A stretch of DNA of 64,000 nt from Bacteriovoracaceae bacterium (GTDB taxonomy: Bacteria > Bdellovibrionota > Bacteriovoracia > Bacteriovoracales > Bacteriovoracaceae): contig CANCFT010000001.1 in assembly GCA_947377285.1 (NCBI GenBank), positions 62,001 through 126,000 on the forward strand. Reading direction: 5' to 3'. Each line of letters opens with the position of its first letter. The first letter of the stretch is position 1. Shown here piece after piece: positions 25,287 to 34,506 of this stretch. A model generated the notes under the pieces. It saw nothing but the letters and a program-made list of their open reading frames with translations. It had not been told where the DNA came from and made no database searches. Position numbers and translations under genes: made by a program.

Positions 25287-26923
25287 AACAACCAATCGTA
25301 AAAAAAACAACTCAACTTAGACAAATGTTGAATTCAAGTGAGCTTGAATTCTTAATGGAAGCCCATAATGGTATGTCAGCAAAGATTGCTGAGGAAGCAG
25401 GATTCAAAGGTATTTGGGGATCTGGATTATCAATTTCAGCAGCATTAGGTGTACGCGATAATAATGAAGCTTCTTGGACGCAAGTTTTAGAAGTTGTAGA
25501 ATTTATGAGTGATGCCACTAAGATTCCTATTCTTTTAGATGGTGATACTGGATACGGAAACTTCAATAATATGAGAAGACTCGTGACAAAACTTGAGCAA
25601 CGTGGAGTTGCAGGAGTTTGTATTGAAGATAAAATTTTTCCTAAAACAAATTCATTTTTGCGTACTGAAGCTCAGCCTCTTGCAGACATGGATGAATTTT
25701 GTGGAAAAATTAAAGCCGGCCAAGATACTAAAAGTGATGATGATTTTAATATCATCGCAAGAGTTGAAGCACTTATTGCAGGTTGGGGATTAGGCGAAGC
25801 ACTTAAAAGAGCAGATGCTTATAGACTTGCTGGAGCAAACGGAATTTTAATGCACTCAAAAATTTCTAAGCCAGATGAAATTCTAGCTTTCATGAAAGAA
25901 TGGGGAGAAAGAAGTAAGTCGTGTCCTATCGTTATCGTTCCAACTAAATATTATGCAACTCCAACAAATGCTTTTAGAGAAGCCAATATATCTGTTTGTA
26001 TCTGGGCCAATCACCAAATGAGAATGGCGGTTACAGCTATGCAAAATGTAACTAAAACTATTTTTGAAGAACAATCTCTAATGAATGTTGAAGATAAAAT
26101 CGTTTCAGTTGCTGAACTTTTCCGTCTTCAAAATGATAAAGAACTTGAGGCAGCAGAAAAGTTATACTTATCAGTTGCAGATGCAGACAAACCAAGAGCT
26201 ATTTTTCTGGCAGCTTCTCGCGGAGCTGAGTTAAAAGAATTAACAGAAGATAAACCGAAAGTTTTAATTGATATCAATGGGAAGCCATTAATTGAGCAGT
26301 CAATTAATCATTTTTATGAACACGATATTAAAGATATTTCAATTGTTCGTGGATATAAAAAAGAAGCTTTTAAACTTCAAAATATTAAGTATTACGACAA
26401 TGATAATTTTGAATCAACAAGTGAGCTTACTTCTCTCTTTTTAGCAAAAAAAGAAATCGTTGATCATACTGTTATTTCTTATGGTGATATTCTTTATAGA
26501 AAATATATCCTAACTCGTTTATTAGAAGAAAAAGGCGATATCACAATTGTTGTAGATGCTGCTTTAACTCAAAGAGCTTCAGGTTACGAAGGAGACTTCG
26601 TTTTATGCTCTCGAGCACACAGCCATAGTATTTTCAATGCTGATAATGCTGAACTTAAAGGAATTAAATTTGGAAAAGCGTCAGAGAACAAAGAAGCTCA
26701 AGGTGAGTGGATTGGTTTGATGAAAACAAACAAGTTAGGTTCAGAAGTTCTTTCAAAAACTTTGGCAGAATTATCAACGGCTCCGGACTTCAATAAATTG
26801 AAATTACCGGATCTAATGAACAAACTTTTAGAGAAAAAAGTAAAAATAAATGTCATGTATATTGATGGTCATTGGTTGGATGTAGACAACTACTCTGACG
26901 TTTCTCGTGGGCAGAAATTTTAA
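25283..26923 (+). CDS. aepX: phosphoenolpyruvate mutase fused to nucleotidyltransferase
   Basis: The N-terminal domain (about 1-290) is PEP phosphomutase, which rearranges PEP to phosphonopyruvate and forms the C-P bond. The hallmark EDKxxxxxNS is present (E115-S124) with the metal site [10 protein letters not shown] (D86, D88). After a linker, the C-terminal domain (about 304-546) is nucleotidyltransferase-like: [22 protein letters not shown] and a closing GHWLDVDN. Its first loop reads LAASRGAEL rather than the usual LAAGxGSRL. PepM-PntC fusions are known, and the C-terminal domain is then a CTP:AEP cytidylyltransferase. The start overlaps the preceding stop (ATGA). Ppd follows 25 bases downstream. 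Confidence 0.93.
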   Translation: MKQPIVKKTTQLRQMLNSSELEFLMEAHNGMSAKIAEEAGFKGIWGSGLSISAALGVRDNNEASWTQVLEVVEFMSDATKIPILLDGDTGYGNFNNMRRLVTKLEQRGVAGVCIEDKIFPKTNSFLRTEAQPLADMDEFCGKIKAGQDTKSDDDFNIIARVEALIAGWGLGEALKRADAYRLAGANGILMHSKISKPDEILAFMKEWGERSKSCPIVIVPTKYYATPTNAFREANISVCIWANHQMRMAVTAMQNVTKTIFEEQSLMNVEDKIVSVAELFRLQNDKELEAAEKLYLSVADADKPRAIFLAASRGAELKELTEDKPKVLIDINGKPLIEQSINHFYEHDIKDISIVRGYKKEAFKLQNIKYYDNDNFESTSELTSLFLAKKEIVDHTVISYGDILYRKYILTRLLEEKGDITIVVDAALTQRASGYEGDFVLCSRAHSHSIFNADNAELKGIKFGKASENKEAQGEWIGLMKTNKLGSEVLSKTLAELSTAPDFNKLKLPDLMNKLLEKKVKINVMYIDGHWLDVDNYSDVSRGQKF

Positions 26924-26948
26924 TTAAAAGTATTTTACAGAGGCAAAT

Positions 26949-28106
26949 ATGATTTCAGCAGATAAGTTTTTAACTCCGGCACGTGAATTAGGTTTTAATT
27001 TTTTCACAGGGACTCCCTGTTCTTACCTAAAACCATTCATCAATTATGTAATTGATACAGATGGATTTGATTTCATCGACAGCGTGAATGAAGGTGATGC
27101 GCTTGCAATCGCTGCAGGAGCGACTATTGCTGGAAAACGTGCAGTTGTTATGTTTCAAAACTCAGGACTTGGGAACGCGGTTAACCCGATTACATCTCTG
27201 ACTTATACTTTTAATCTTCCAGTGATGATCATCACAACTCTTCGTGGAGAGCCAGGTGGAGCTCACGATGAACCTCAACATGAATTGATGGGGCAAATTA
27301 CAACTGAAATGCTTGAAACGATGAGACTGAAATGGGCCTATTTTCCTAATACTGAGGCTGAAGTCATGCCAGCTTTAAAATTGGCAGATGATCATATGAA
27401 ATCTACTCATCAACCATTTGTATTTGTGATGAGAAAGGACGATATTGCTGAATATAAACTTCAAAAAAAACCAGCGGTTTCAAAAAAATCTTTTTCAATT
27501 AATCATTCTGATCTTTTTGAGCTTGAATATAAAGAACGCACAACGAGAACTCCAGTTCTTGAAGTTATTCAAAATGTTTTAGGCCAAGAAGTTGCTGTGG
27601 TTGCCACGACTGGTAAAACAGGGCGTGAACTTTATGAAGTCGGCGATCTAAAAAATCAATTTTACATGGTTGGTTCTATGGGATGTGCCTTAGCTTTTGG
27701 GTTGGGAATTGCTTTAAATAAACCAGAGTTAAAAGTTCTAGTTGTTGATGGTGATGGAGCTCTTTTAATGCGAACAGGTTCAATGGCAACAGTGGGTGCC
27801 TATAAACCAAAAAATTTGATTCATTTACTTATCGATAATGAAGCTCATGATTCCACTGGGGGACAAGGAACAGTCACAGGTGGAATTTCTTTTGGGGCGA
27901 TTGCCAGTGCATTCGGATACGAAAAAGTTTACTCAACCGATAAACTAGAAACTTTTAAAAATATCCTTAATGAAGTCAAGAATTCAAATGCATCTACTTT
28001 TATCCATTTAAAAACACAAAAAGGCTCTCCTGAGAAATTGGGTAGACCAAAAGTAACACCGGCAGAAGTGAGTGTTCGTTTTGCTGAATTTATCCAATCT
28101 AAATAA
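26949..28106 (+). CDS. aepY: phosphonopyruvate decarboxylase
   Basis: 385 residues, a thiamine-diphosphate enzyme that makes phosphonoacetaldehyde and CO2 from phosphonopyruvate, pulling the unfavourable PEP mutase step forward. The N-terminal PYR domain has NEGDALAIAAGA with the activating glutamate. The RGEPGGAHDEPQHELMG segment is typical of this family. The C-terminal TPP-binding motif begins GDG (268-270) and runs to the DNEAHDSTGGQ segment. AGAGG precedes ATG 26949. A strong terminator directly after the stop marks the end of the first transcription unit of the cluster. Confidence 0.93.
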   Translation: MISADKFLTPARELGFNFFTGTPCSYLKPFINYVIDTDGFDFIDSVNEGDALAIAAGATIAGKRAVVMFQNSGLGNAVNPITSLTYTFNLPVMIITTLRGEPGGAHDEPQHELMGQITTEMLETMRLKWAYFPNTEAEVMPALKLADDHMKSTHQPFVFVMRKDDIAEYKLQKKPAVSKKSFSINHSDLFELEYKERTTRTPVLEVIQNVLGQEVAVVATTGKTGRELYEVGDLKNQFYMVGSMGCALAFGLGIALNKPELKVLVVDGDGALLMRTGSMATVGAYKPKNLIHLLIDNEAHDSTGGQGTVTGGISFGAIASAFGYEKVYSTDKLETFKNILNEVKNSNASTFIHLKTQKGSPEKLGRPKVTPAEVSVRFAEFIQSK

Positions 28107-28116
28107 TGAGTATAAT

Positions 28117-28147
28117 AAAAAAGCAGGAAATTTCCTGCTTTTTTTTT
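28117..28147 (+). terminator. intrinsic terminator after phosphonopyruvate decarboxylase
   Basis: AAAAAAGCAGGAAA (28117-28130) pairs with TTTCCTGCTTTTTT (28131-28144) with further T residues to 28147. It separates the operon 22068-28106 from the M13 peptidase and phnW genes; read-through may still occur. Confidence 0.9.
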
Positions 28148-28159
28148 GAAAAGGAATTC

Positions 28160-30160
28160 ATGATTATAAAAAAAATTATTCAAGTTTTGAGTTTTTTAAT
28201 AGCAGCAAATGCTTTTGGTGCAAGTAGCGAAATCCCTCTTAAACGAGTATTTCCCATAAACCCTAAAATAAGTCCTTGCGAAAATCTTTATGAGCACGCT
28301 TGTTCAAAAACGATTGAAAGTTTTCAATTGCGGGCAGATCGCAAGCGCCATTCATTTGCTTTTAGTGATTCAGCAGAACGTATTTTAGAATTTAAAAAAA
28401 ATTATTTATTGGATCTAAGTAAGAACAGCTTACCAAATGCTGGGGCCGATAGTGAACTTACAGGTCAAGTTAAAAATTTTTACTTATCTTGTATGAATAA
28501 AGATGCAAGGGCTAAAGAAGAAGTGAGTTTAGTTCAAAGTACGATTAAAAATCAAAATATGATTTCCTCTAAAGATTTGTGGGTAAAGGGCCAAGTGCTA
28601 AAAATGCACAGTGGAAAAAGTGGATTTTTAGGATATGGCATGGAGGATAATTTTGATGATTCAAGAAAATCCGATTTAATGATTGGTGTAGGGTATTCTT
28701 TTTTACCTGAAAAAAGTTATGCCAAAAATAATGAATTAGTTAAAGCTTTTAGAACACTTACAACTGAATACTTCAAGGCAATAGGTGTAGACCGTGCTGA
28801 GGAGCGTGCCTTAGTTATAGAGAAATATGAACTAGAGCAACAAGAGAATCGTTTATATCCAGTTGAGGCCCGCATTGCTTATTCACAAAGAAGGTTTGTT
28901 ACAAAAAATGAATTAATAAAACTTTTTCCAGATTTACAATTAAAAGTATTCCTAGATCAAATTCCCAATTCTACTTATATTCGTAATATCAATCCGAAAA
29001 CTATTCCCTTTCTCAATAAAATTGTTAAAACCTATTCTCTGGATGAACTTAAAACATTAGAACTTTTTTATGAACTTATTCATAAGCTAGACCTTGGATA
29101 TCCCCAAGTTTACGAAAAAAATTTTGAGTTTTCAAAAATCTTTCTAGGCGGAAAAATTAAAAGGTCAGTCTTAGATGAAGAATGCACCACTTTAACTATT
29201 GGCAGTTTTGGAGCGGAGTTAGATTATTTAATACTACCAAAGCTCTTTCCACATTTTTCTTCGGATAAAGTAGCCGAGTTAGTTGGAAAAATTAAAAGTA
29301 GTATTTTAGAATCGTTATCAAAAAATACTTGGCTGTCTTCAGAAGCAAAAAAAGAAGCAAGTAAAAAAATATCGACTGCCTTTATGAGACTTGTCGCTCC
29401 TCCAAAATTAGAAGATTGGAAGTTTTTACCAAGTTATTCCTATTCAGTGGATACATATTTGGCCAATAATGAAAAAAGAAATGAACTTTCTGATGAAAGA
29501 GAGTTTAAATATTTTACTGAACTTAAAGATATTCGTTCATGGGAAGGAGTTCAGCCATTAGTTGTTAATGCCTTTTATCAGCCGTCTTATAATCAATTCA
29601 CAATGCTTCAAGGAATTTTACAATATCCATTCTATGACCAAGAAAATTCAGAAATTGAAAATTTGGCCGGAGTAGGAATGGTTGTAGGTCATGAACTAGG
29701 CCATGCAATTGATGATCAAGGTTCTAAATATGACTCTGAAGGAAGGCTTCGTGACTGGATGACTGCCAAAGATTTATTGAAATTTAAAGAATTAACAAAG
29801 TCACTTATTGCTCAATACAATCAGGCCGGGATGAATGGGGAATATACTTTAGGTGAAAATATTGGAGACCTGGTTGGCTTAACAGCTGCCTATGATGCAG
29901 CCTTTAGTCAAAACACAACAACTCAAAAAACTCCATCGAAAGAAGAAAAGAAAAAATTCTTTTTAAACTATGCTCGCTCATGGTGTGAGGTTCAATTACC
30001 TGGAACTAAGCAGTTGCGTTTAAAGTCTGACCCACATTCCTTAGGTATTGCGAGAGTCAATGAAATCGTCAAACATTTTGCTGGTTTTCAAGAAGCGTTT
30101 GACTGCAAAGATACAGATCCAATGGTTTTACCTGCAGAAAAAAAAGTACATATTTGGTAG
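28160..30160 (+). CDS. secreted M13 (neprilysin/PepO-type) metallopeptidase
   Basis: 666 residues with a signal peptide (IIKKIIQVLSFLIAANAFGAS). The M13 zinc site is complete: HExxH as H511, E512, H515 (VGHELGHAIDDQG) and the third ligand E566 in GENIGD with D570. The family C-terminus is present (RVNEIVKHFAGFQEAFDC and a final W). M13 enzymes cut short peptides in the periplasm or outside the cell. ATG 28160 has AAGGA five bases upstream. It lies between ppd and phnW, separated from ppd by a terminator, so a link to phosphonate metabolism is doubtful. Confidence 0.93.
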   Translation: MIIKKIIQVLSFLIAANAFGASSEIPLKRVFPINPKISPCENLYEHACSKTIESFQLRADRKRHSFAFSDSAERILEFKKNYLLDLSKNSLPNAGADSELTGQVKNFYLSCMNKDARAKEEVSLVQSTIKNQNMISSKDLWVKGQVLKMHSGKSGFLGYGMEDNFDDSRKSDLMIGVGYSFLPEKSYAKNNELVKAFRTLTTEYFKAIGVDRAEERALVIEKYELEQQENRLYPVEARIAYSQRRFVTKNELIKLFPDLQLKVFLDQIPNSTYIRNINPKTIPFLNKIVKTYSLDELKTLELFYELIHKLDLGYPQVYEKNFEFSKIFLGGKIKRSVLDEECTTLTIGSFGAELDYLILPKLFPHFSSDKVAELVGKIKSSILESLSKNTWLSSEAKKEASKKISTAFMRLVAPPKLEDWKFLPSYSYSVDTYLANNEKRNELSDEREFKYFTELKDIRSWEGVQPLVVNAFYQPSYNQFTMLQGILQYPFYDQENSEIENLAGVGMVVGHELGHAIDDQGSKYDSEGRLRDWMTAKDLLKFKELTKSLIAQYNQAGMNGEYTLGENIGDLVGLTAAYDAAFSQNTTTQKTPSKEEKKKFFLNYARSWCEVQLPGTKQLRLKSDPHSLGIARVNEIVKHFAGFQEAFDCKDTDPMVLPAEKKVHIW

Positions 30161-30181
30161 TTATATATAACGAGGTTTTTT

Positions 30182-31294
30182 ATGAAACAAGTGAAACGAA
30201 ATATTCTTCTTAACCCAGGCCCTGCCACAACAACTGATACTGTGAAAAATGCAATGGTCGTTCCTGATATTTGCCCTAGAGAGATTGAGTTTGGCGAGTT
30301 AACTCTCTCGGTACGCAATGATCTTATTAGAGCGGCTTATGGTGAAAAAAACCATACCTGTGTTATGTTAACATCCTCTGGTACTGGTGGAGTTGAAGCA
30401 TGCTTAACTTCAGTCATTCCTCATGACAAAAAAGTTTTGATTCTCAATAATGGAGCCTACGGTGAGCGCATGCAAAAGATTTGTGATGCTTATCAAGTGG
30501 CCCATATTGATTATAACCAAGACTGGGGTCATCCATTAGATTTGAATATTGTTGATGAATTATTAAAAAAACACCAAAAGGAAATTTCACATTTGGCTTT
30601 TATTCACCATGAGACGACAGTGGGGATTCTTAATCCACTAAGTGAGCTTTCAACTATTGCTCAAAAATATAATGTAGAAACAATTGTTGATGCAATGTCA
30701 TCTTTTGCTGGTCTAAAAATTGATGTTGAAAAAGATAATATTCATTACCTCGTATCTTCTTCCAATAAATGTATCCAAGGAATGGCAGGTATTAGCTTTG
30801 TTATTGCCAATTTAAAATCTTTACTCAAAACTCGAGAAATTAAAGCTCGCAATTACTATTTCAATCTACTAGAAAATCATCTTTATCTAGAAAAAAATAA
30901 GCAATTTCTTTTCACACCACCGGTTCAAACTCTCTATGCTTTAAGACAGGCAGTTTCTGAATATTTTGAAGAAGGTCCAGAAAATCGATTTGCTCGATAT
31001 GCCTCTATGTATGAAATAATGAAGAAAAAAGTTCGTGAACTTGGATTTACATTTTTAGTGGAAGAGAAACATCACGCCAAATTATTAACATCTATTATGG
31101 ATCCCAAATCTCCAGCGTATTCATTTAATGAAATGCATGACTATTTATTCGAGCGAGGCTTTACTATTTACCCTGGGAAAGTCGGTCATATCAATACTTT
31201 TAGGCTTTCTAATATAGGGGCCATATATCCCAAAGATATTGAAGATTTCTTGAAAGTATTTGAAGAATACCTTCGTGTGAAAAAAATTATTTAA
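30182..31294 (+). CDS. phnW: 2-aminoethylphosphonate--pyruvate transaminase
   Basis: 370 residues, class V aminotransferase fold. The family-typical N-terminal segment LLNPGPATTTDTVK, the SSGTGGVEA phosphate-binding loop and the PLP lysine K196 in SSSNKCIQG are present. In phosphonate synthesis the enzyme runs in the direction phosphonoacetaldehyde plus an amino donor to AEP, completing the route begun by PEP mutase and decarboxylase upstream. No phosphonatase (phnX) gene is nearby, which favours synthesis over breakdown. It starts 21 bases after the M13 gene. Confidence 0.92.
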   Translation: MKQVKRNILLNPGPATTTDTVKNAMVVPDICPREIEFGELTLSVRNDLIRAAYGEKNHTCVMLTSSGTGGVEACLTSVIPHDKKVLILNNGAYGERMQKICDAYQVAHIDYNQDWGHPLDLNIVDELLKKHQKEISHLAFIHHETTVGILNPLSELSTIAQKYNVETIVDAMSSFAGLKIDVEKDNIHYLVSSSNKCIQGMAGISFVIANLKSLLKTREIKARNYYFNLLENHLYLEKNKQFLFTPPVQTLYALRQAVSEYFEEGPENRFARYASMYEIMKKKVRELGFTFLVEEKHHAKLLTSIMDPKSPAYSFNEMHDYLFERGFTIYPGKVGHINTFRLSNIGAIYPKDIEDFLKVFEEYLRVKKII

Positions 31295-31302
31295 TTAAAT
31301 TA

Positions 31303-31911
31303 ATGAAAGATTTAAGAGAATTATCGAAAAAAATACATTCTAAATTGAATGAAGTCTCAACTGTGTTTGGTCAATTCCAAACTCAATCGACATTGAATTG
31401 TCCTCCTGGATGCGGGAAGTGTTGCTATAAGTCCGATATCTCTTGTTCGCCTTATGAGCTTTTGCCTATGGCATTTTCCTTAATGGAAAATGGAAAGGCA
31501 GAAGCGGTTCTCGCAAAAGCTTATTCACCCAATGGTCTACATTGTCTTTTTTTAGAAGTTAAAGATGAGCTTAATAGAATGGGAAGCTGCACTGAATATG
31601 AAAATCGACCATTCATTTGCCGGGCATTCGGGGTGTCGGCTCGGTATGGCAAGCACCAATCTATTGAAGTTTCAATTTGTAAAACTTTACGAGACAAACA
31701 AGGCTTAATGCCCTTGATTTCCTATTCGAATGATGAAATTCCTCATATTGATAGTTGGAAAAAAAATCTAGAGACAATTGATCCTCAACTACTTTTAATA
31801 GAACGACCAATAAATGAAAGTATTATTTTTTTATTAGAAAAACTATTATTATGGAAGCAATTAGCACCGCTAGATTTTTGCACGAATGACAGCTTCTCCA
31901 CTAATTCTTAA
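31303..31911 (+). CDS. YkgJ-family cysteine-cluster protein
   Basis: 202 residues, cytoplasmic. A CxxxCxxCC cluster (C33, C37, C40, C41) with C48 and later cysteines near CLF, SCTEY and FICRAFG is the pattern of the YkgJ family, thought to bind zinc or iron. Biochemical role unknown. It follows phnW by eight bases without a visible ribosome-binding site, and its last 42 bases overlap the convergent MaoC gene. Confidence 0.8.
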   Translation: MKDLRELSKKIHSKLNEVSTVFGQFQTQSTLNCPPGCGKCCYKSDISCSPYELLPMAFSLMENGKAEAVLAKAYSPNGLHCLFLEVKDELNRMGSCTEYENRPFICRAFGVSARYGKHQSIEVSICKTLRDKQGLMPLISYSNDEIPHIDSWKKNLETIDPQLLLIERPINESIIFLLEKLLLWKQLAPLDFCTNDSFSTNS

Positions 31912-32262
31912 AAGTTTATCAGGGCCATACGCTTCTGTCTTTACAGTAAAAATGGGCTTTCCTTCTTTTTGTGCAATGACTTCTAACCTATAATTTAAAA
32001 CTTCATCTAAATAGACTGGAGCGTGAAATTTAAAAGATTGCCCGAGATAAATAGTTCCAGCGCCAGGAAATGAATTAGCAAAAATTTTGGAAAAAAAAGA
32101 AGCGGAAAGCATACCATGAGCAAGACGCCCTTTAAAGCCCTGTGCAATTGCGGCAACATCTTCAAAATGAACTGGGTTATAATCATTTGAGAATTCAGCA
32201 AATTTTTCTATAAGCTTCCCTGTTATTTGAATTTCCTCTTGGTAAATGTCTCCAACTTTCAT
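31870..32262 (-). CDS. MaoC-type (R)-specific enoyl-CoA hydratase
   Basis: 130 residues forming one hot-dog domain. The catalytic hydratase motif is D27-Y-N-P-V-H32, followed by GFKGRLAHGML. PhaJ-type enzymes hydrate trans-2-enoyl-CoA to (R)-3-hydroxyacyl-CoA, linking beta-oxidation to other lipid or polyester pathways. ATG 32262 has AAGGA eight bases upstream; the open frame extends to 32328 but without a better start. The 3' end overlaps the convergent YkgJ gene by 42 bases, unusually long for this window. Confidence 0.88.
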   Translation of the reverse strand: MKVGDIYQEEIQITGKLIEKFAEFSNDYNPVHFEDVAAIAQGFKGRLAHGMLSASFFSKIFANSFPGAGTIYLGQSFKFHAPVYLDEVLNYRLEVIAQKEGKPIFTVKTEAYGPDKLLRISGEAVIRAKI

Positions 32263-32306
32263 TATGATGTCCTTGTACTTAATTTTTTTAATATAGGTAA
32301 TTTTAA

Positions 32307-33299
32307 TTGAAGAAGAGCTTACTTGCATTGTTTTTTATTTTTATCTTTTTCTCGAGTAGGGTTTTCGCTTATGATCATGAATTTATCATTACTGATATTG
32401 TAAGTGATCAAAATTTACAAATTGAGCGATTAGATAAGCAAATAGAAGTTTTACCTGGTGATATTTTAGCCATTTATTCACACCAATCAAATGAAGTCTT
32501 AGGTTATGCTATTGTCGATTCAATTACTGATAGTTCTGACTTATTTATGGTCACGATAGAAAGCCATCATAAAAATGGACTCATTAGACCAGAGAATTAT
32601 CTAAGGAAATTAGATTTAACAAGATTAAATAACGATATACCAGCACGGTACGATTTAGCTTATAAGGCCGGAAGTAATATTGCTTCTAAGTATCGACCAT
32701 TAGTCTATGCGGGCTTAATTCAGGGAATGACCGCTACTAATTTAAATAAAAGTGAATGGATCATTGGTCCTTCTATTTTAGCTTATGGTCTAACGGCTAA
32801 TTCTCAATTGGATATTAATTTAGCATCGACTCTTTTTGGTGTTTTAAATTTAGGTTTGAAAAATAAATTAATAGATAATGATGACTACGAGTTAGCAATA
32901 GAAAATGGATTTCAGTATTACCCAAGTACAAAAAAAGGCTCCTATCAATTTACCGGATATTTGGATATGGCCTCGAATTCTAATTTTAAATCTTATGCGA
33001 AATTTAAGTTATTTACTAAAAAACCTGAAGATCAATCAATAAGCAATAATGAAGAATATAGTCGAGATTTTAACTTAGAACTCCAACTTGCTTATGGTTA
33101 TATCTTTTCGAATTGGAATCAAATGATTTTTGGACCAAAAGTTGATGTTAACAAAAAACATGTTGGTGGAGTTATTGGTTATTATATTTTAGATAAAAAT
33201 ATTAATACTATGTTTGGTGTTTCTTCTAATGATTTTTCTGAACTTCGTCTCGGGAAACAAGCATATTTACTTAATTTAGATCTCTGGTGGAGATTTTAA
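32307..33299 (+). CDS. secreted, probable outer-membrane beta-barrel protein, unknown function
   Basis: 330 residues with a signal peptide (KKSLLALFFIFIFFSSRVFA). The first 90 mature residues form a compact domain that looks like a small beta unit (ITDIVSDQNLQIERLD...EVLPGDILAIY). The remainder is made of alternating strands ending WWRF, typical of outer-membrane barrels. No family recognised. The TTG start at 32307 has no strong ribosome-binding site. It is divergent from the MaoC gene and meets mtnC with a four-base overlap. Confidence 0.6.
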   Translation: MKKSLLALFFIFIFFSSRVFAYDHEFIITDIVSDQNLQIERLDKQIEVLPGDILAIYSHQSNEVLGYAIVDSITDSSDLFMVTIESHHKNGLIRPENYLRKLDLTRLNNDIPARYDLAYKAGSNIASKYRPLVYAGLIQGMTATNLNKSEWIIGPSILAYGLTANSQLDINLASTLFGVLNLGLKNKLIDNDDYELAIENGFQYYPSTKKGSYQFTGYLDMASNSNFKSYAKFKLFTKKPEDQSISNNEEYSRDFNLELQLAYGYIFSNWNQMIFGPKVDVNKKHVGGVIGYYILDKNINTMFGVSSNDFSELRLGKQAYLLNLDLWWRF

Positions 33300-33976
33300 A
33301 CTGTAATTTCATCAAATGATTTAACTTGCGCGTGACCCGTGTTGGGTACAGTTCCAATTCTTACAAGTTGTACGGTTTGAAAACCTGCGGTCTTAGCAGC
33401 ATCTAATTCTTCAGAAATATCAGAAAGAAAAAGAATATCTTTAGAGGGGATGCTTAATTGCTGGCTAATTTTCTGATAACTTGCGATTTCACGTTTGTGA
33501 CCAATAGTTGTATCAAAATTATTTGAAATGAATTTATTGAGATTGCCAAAAAGTGAAAATCCAAACAAATCTTTTTGAGCCTTGATAGATCCTGAAGAAT
33601 AAATTCCGAGTGTAATATTTTTATTTTTCCATTTTTCTAAAACAGCAGGCACTTCTTGATAAACATGTCCTTTAATTTCTCCTGATGTATAGCCTTCGTT
33701 CCAAATTAGCCCTTGAAGTTTTTTAAGAGCAGGGTGTTTTCTATCGACATTTATCCATTCAATGAGTTGATTAATAATTTGTTGATTATTGGGTAAATGG
33801 TTTTGCTCATTATTTACAGTGAGTTTTACTTCCTCGAAAATTGTTAAAATTTCAGGATCATTTTGATGAGAGTTAATAAATGCAGGAATTCTCTCTTTAG
33901 AGTAGGGAAATAAGATATCATGAACAAAACTTATCGAAGTGGTTGTCCCTTCGATATCCATTAAAATATATTTCAT
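33296..33976 (-). CDS. mtnC: acireductone synthase (enolase-phosphatase)
   Basis: 226 residues of the HAD superfamily. The nucleophile motif is MDIEGTTTS (D7, E9), followed by IYSSGSIKAQKDLF and the SDISEELDAAKTAGF metal segment, all typical of MtnC. It converts 2,3-diketo-5-methylthiopentyl-1-phosphate to acireductone in methionine salvage. It is the last gene of mtnB-mtnD-mtnC, starting with an ATGA overlap. Confidence 0.94.
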   Translation of the reverse strand: MKYILMDIEGTTTSISFVHDILFPYSKERIPAFINSHQNDPEILTIFEEVKLTVNNEQNHLPNNQQIINQLIEWINVDRKHPALKKLQGLIWNEGYTSGEIKGHVYQEVPAVLEKWKNKNITLGIYSSGSIKAQKDLFGFSLFGNLNKFISNNFDTTIGHKREIASYQKISQQLSIPSKDILFLSDISEELDAAKTAGFQTVQLVRIGTVPNTGHAQVKSFDEITV

Positions 33977-34506
33977 AAATTATGAATCGGGTTATAGTTC
34001 GCGTCGATTCCTGAGTCTGTATAATTAGGAACCCAACCTTCAATATTTGAAAATATTCTAATGGCCTTAACAAAATATTGTGGAGCTAAGTCAAACCAAT
34101 GGCGAAAGTTTTTTGGTACAGACATAAAGTCACCTCGCTCACAAGTAACACAAAGAATTTCTTCATTATCTAAATGAAACCAAAATTTACCGACACCATC
34201 TACAAAAAATCGAATTTCGTCTTCACTATGCGTATGCTCTTTCATGAATTTTTCTCTGATCACTAAAAGATTAGGCGTCTCCGGGTGAACATTGATAACG
34301 TCAGCAACAGCATAGCCGTTTTTTTTCATGAAGGGATTAAGTTCATGAGCATAAGCTGCAAGTATTGTCTCTTGATCAGCATCGATTGAAAGCTCCTTAG
34401 AAGCGATCCATTGATCAATCATAATTCCATGTTGAAACAAAAGGTTTTTAATACTCGTGAAATCTGTAATAGTTATGTTTTCTTTTGCAATTAATAAGCT
34501 TGCCAT
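33973..34506 (-). CDS. mtnD: acireductone dioxygenase
   Basis: 177 residues, a cupin with the metal ligands H91, H93, E97 (KEHTHSEDE) and H136 (FRHWF). With Fe(II) it makes 4-methylthio-2-oxobutanoate and formate; with Ni(II) the off-pathway product forms. It overlaps mtnB by one base and mtnC by four, so the three are one translational unit. Confidence 0.95.
   Translation of the reverse strand: MASLLIAKENITITDFTSIKNLLFQHGIMIDQWIASKELSIDADQETILAAYAHELNPFMKKNGYAVADVINVHPETPNLLVIREKFMKEHTHSEDEIRFFVDGVGKFWFHLDNEEILCVTCERGDFMSVPKNFRHWFDLAPQYFVKAIRIFSNIEGWVPNYTDSGIDANYNPIHNL

Noticed and set aside
30182-31294. AEP degradation (phnW-phnX) rather than synthesis
   Set aside because: No phosphonatase gene is present, while PEP mutase and phosphonopyruvate decarboxylase are, so synthesis is the better reading.
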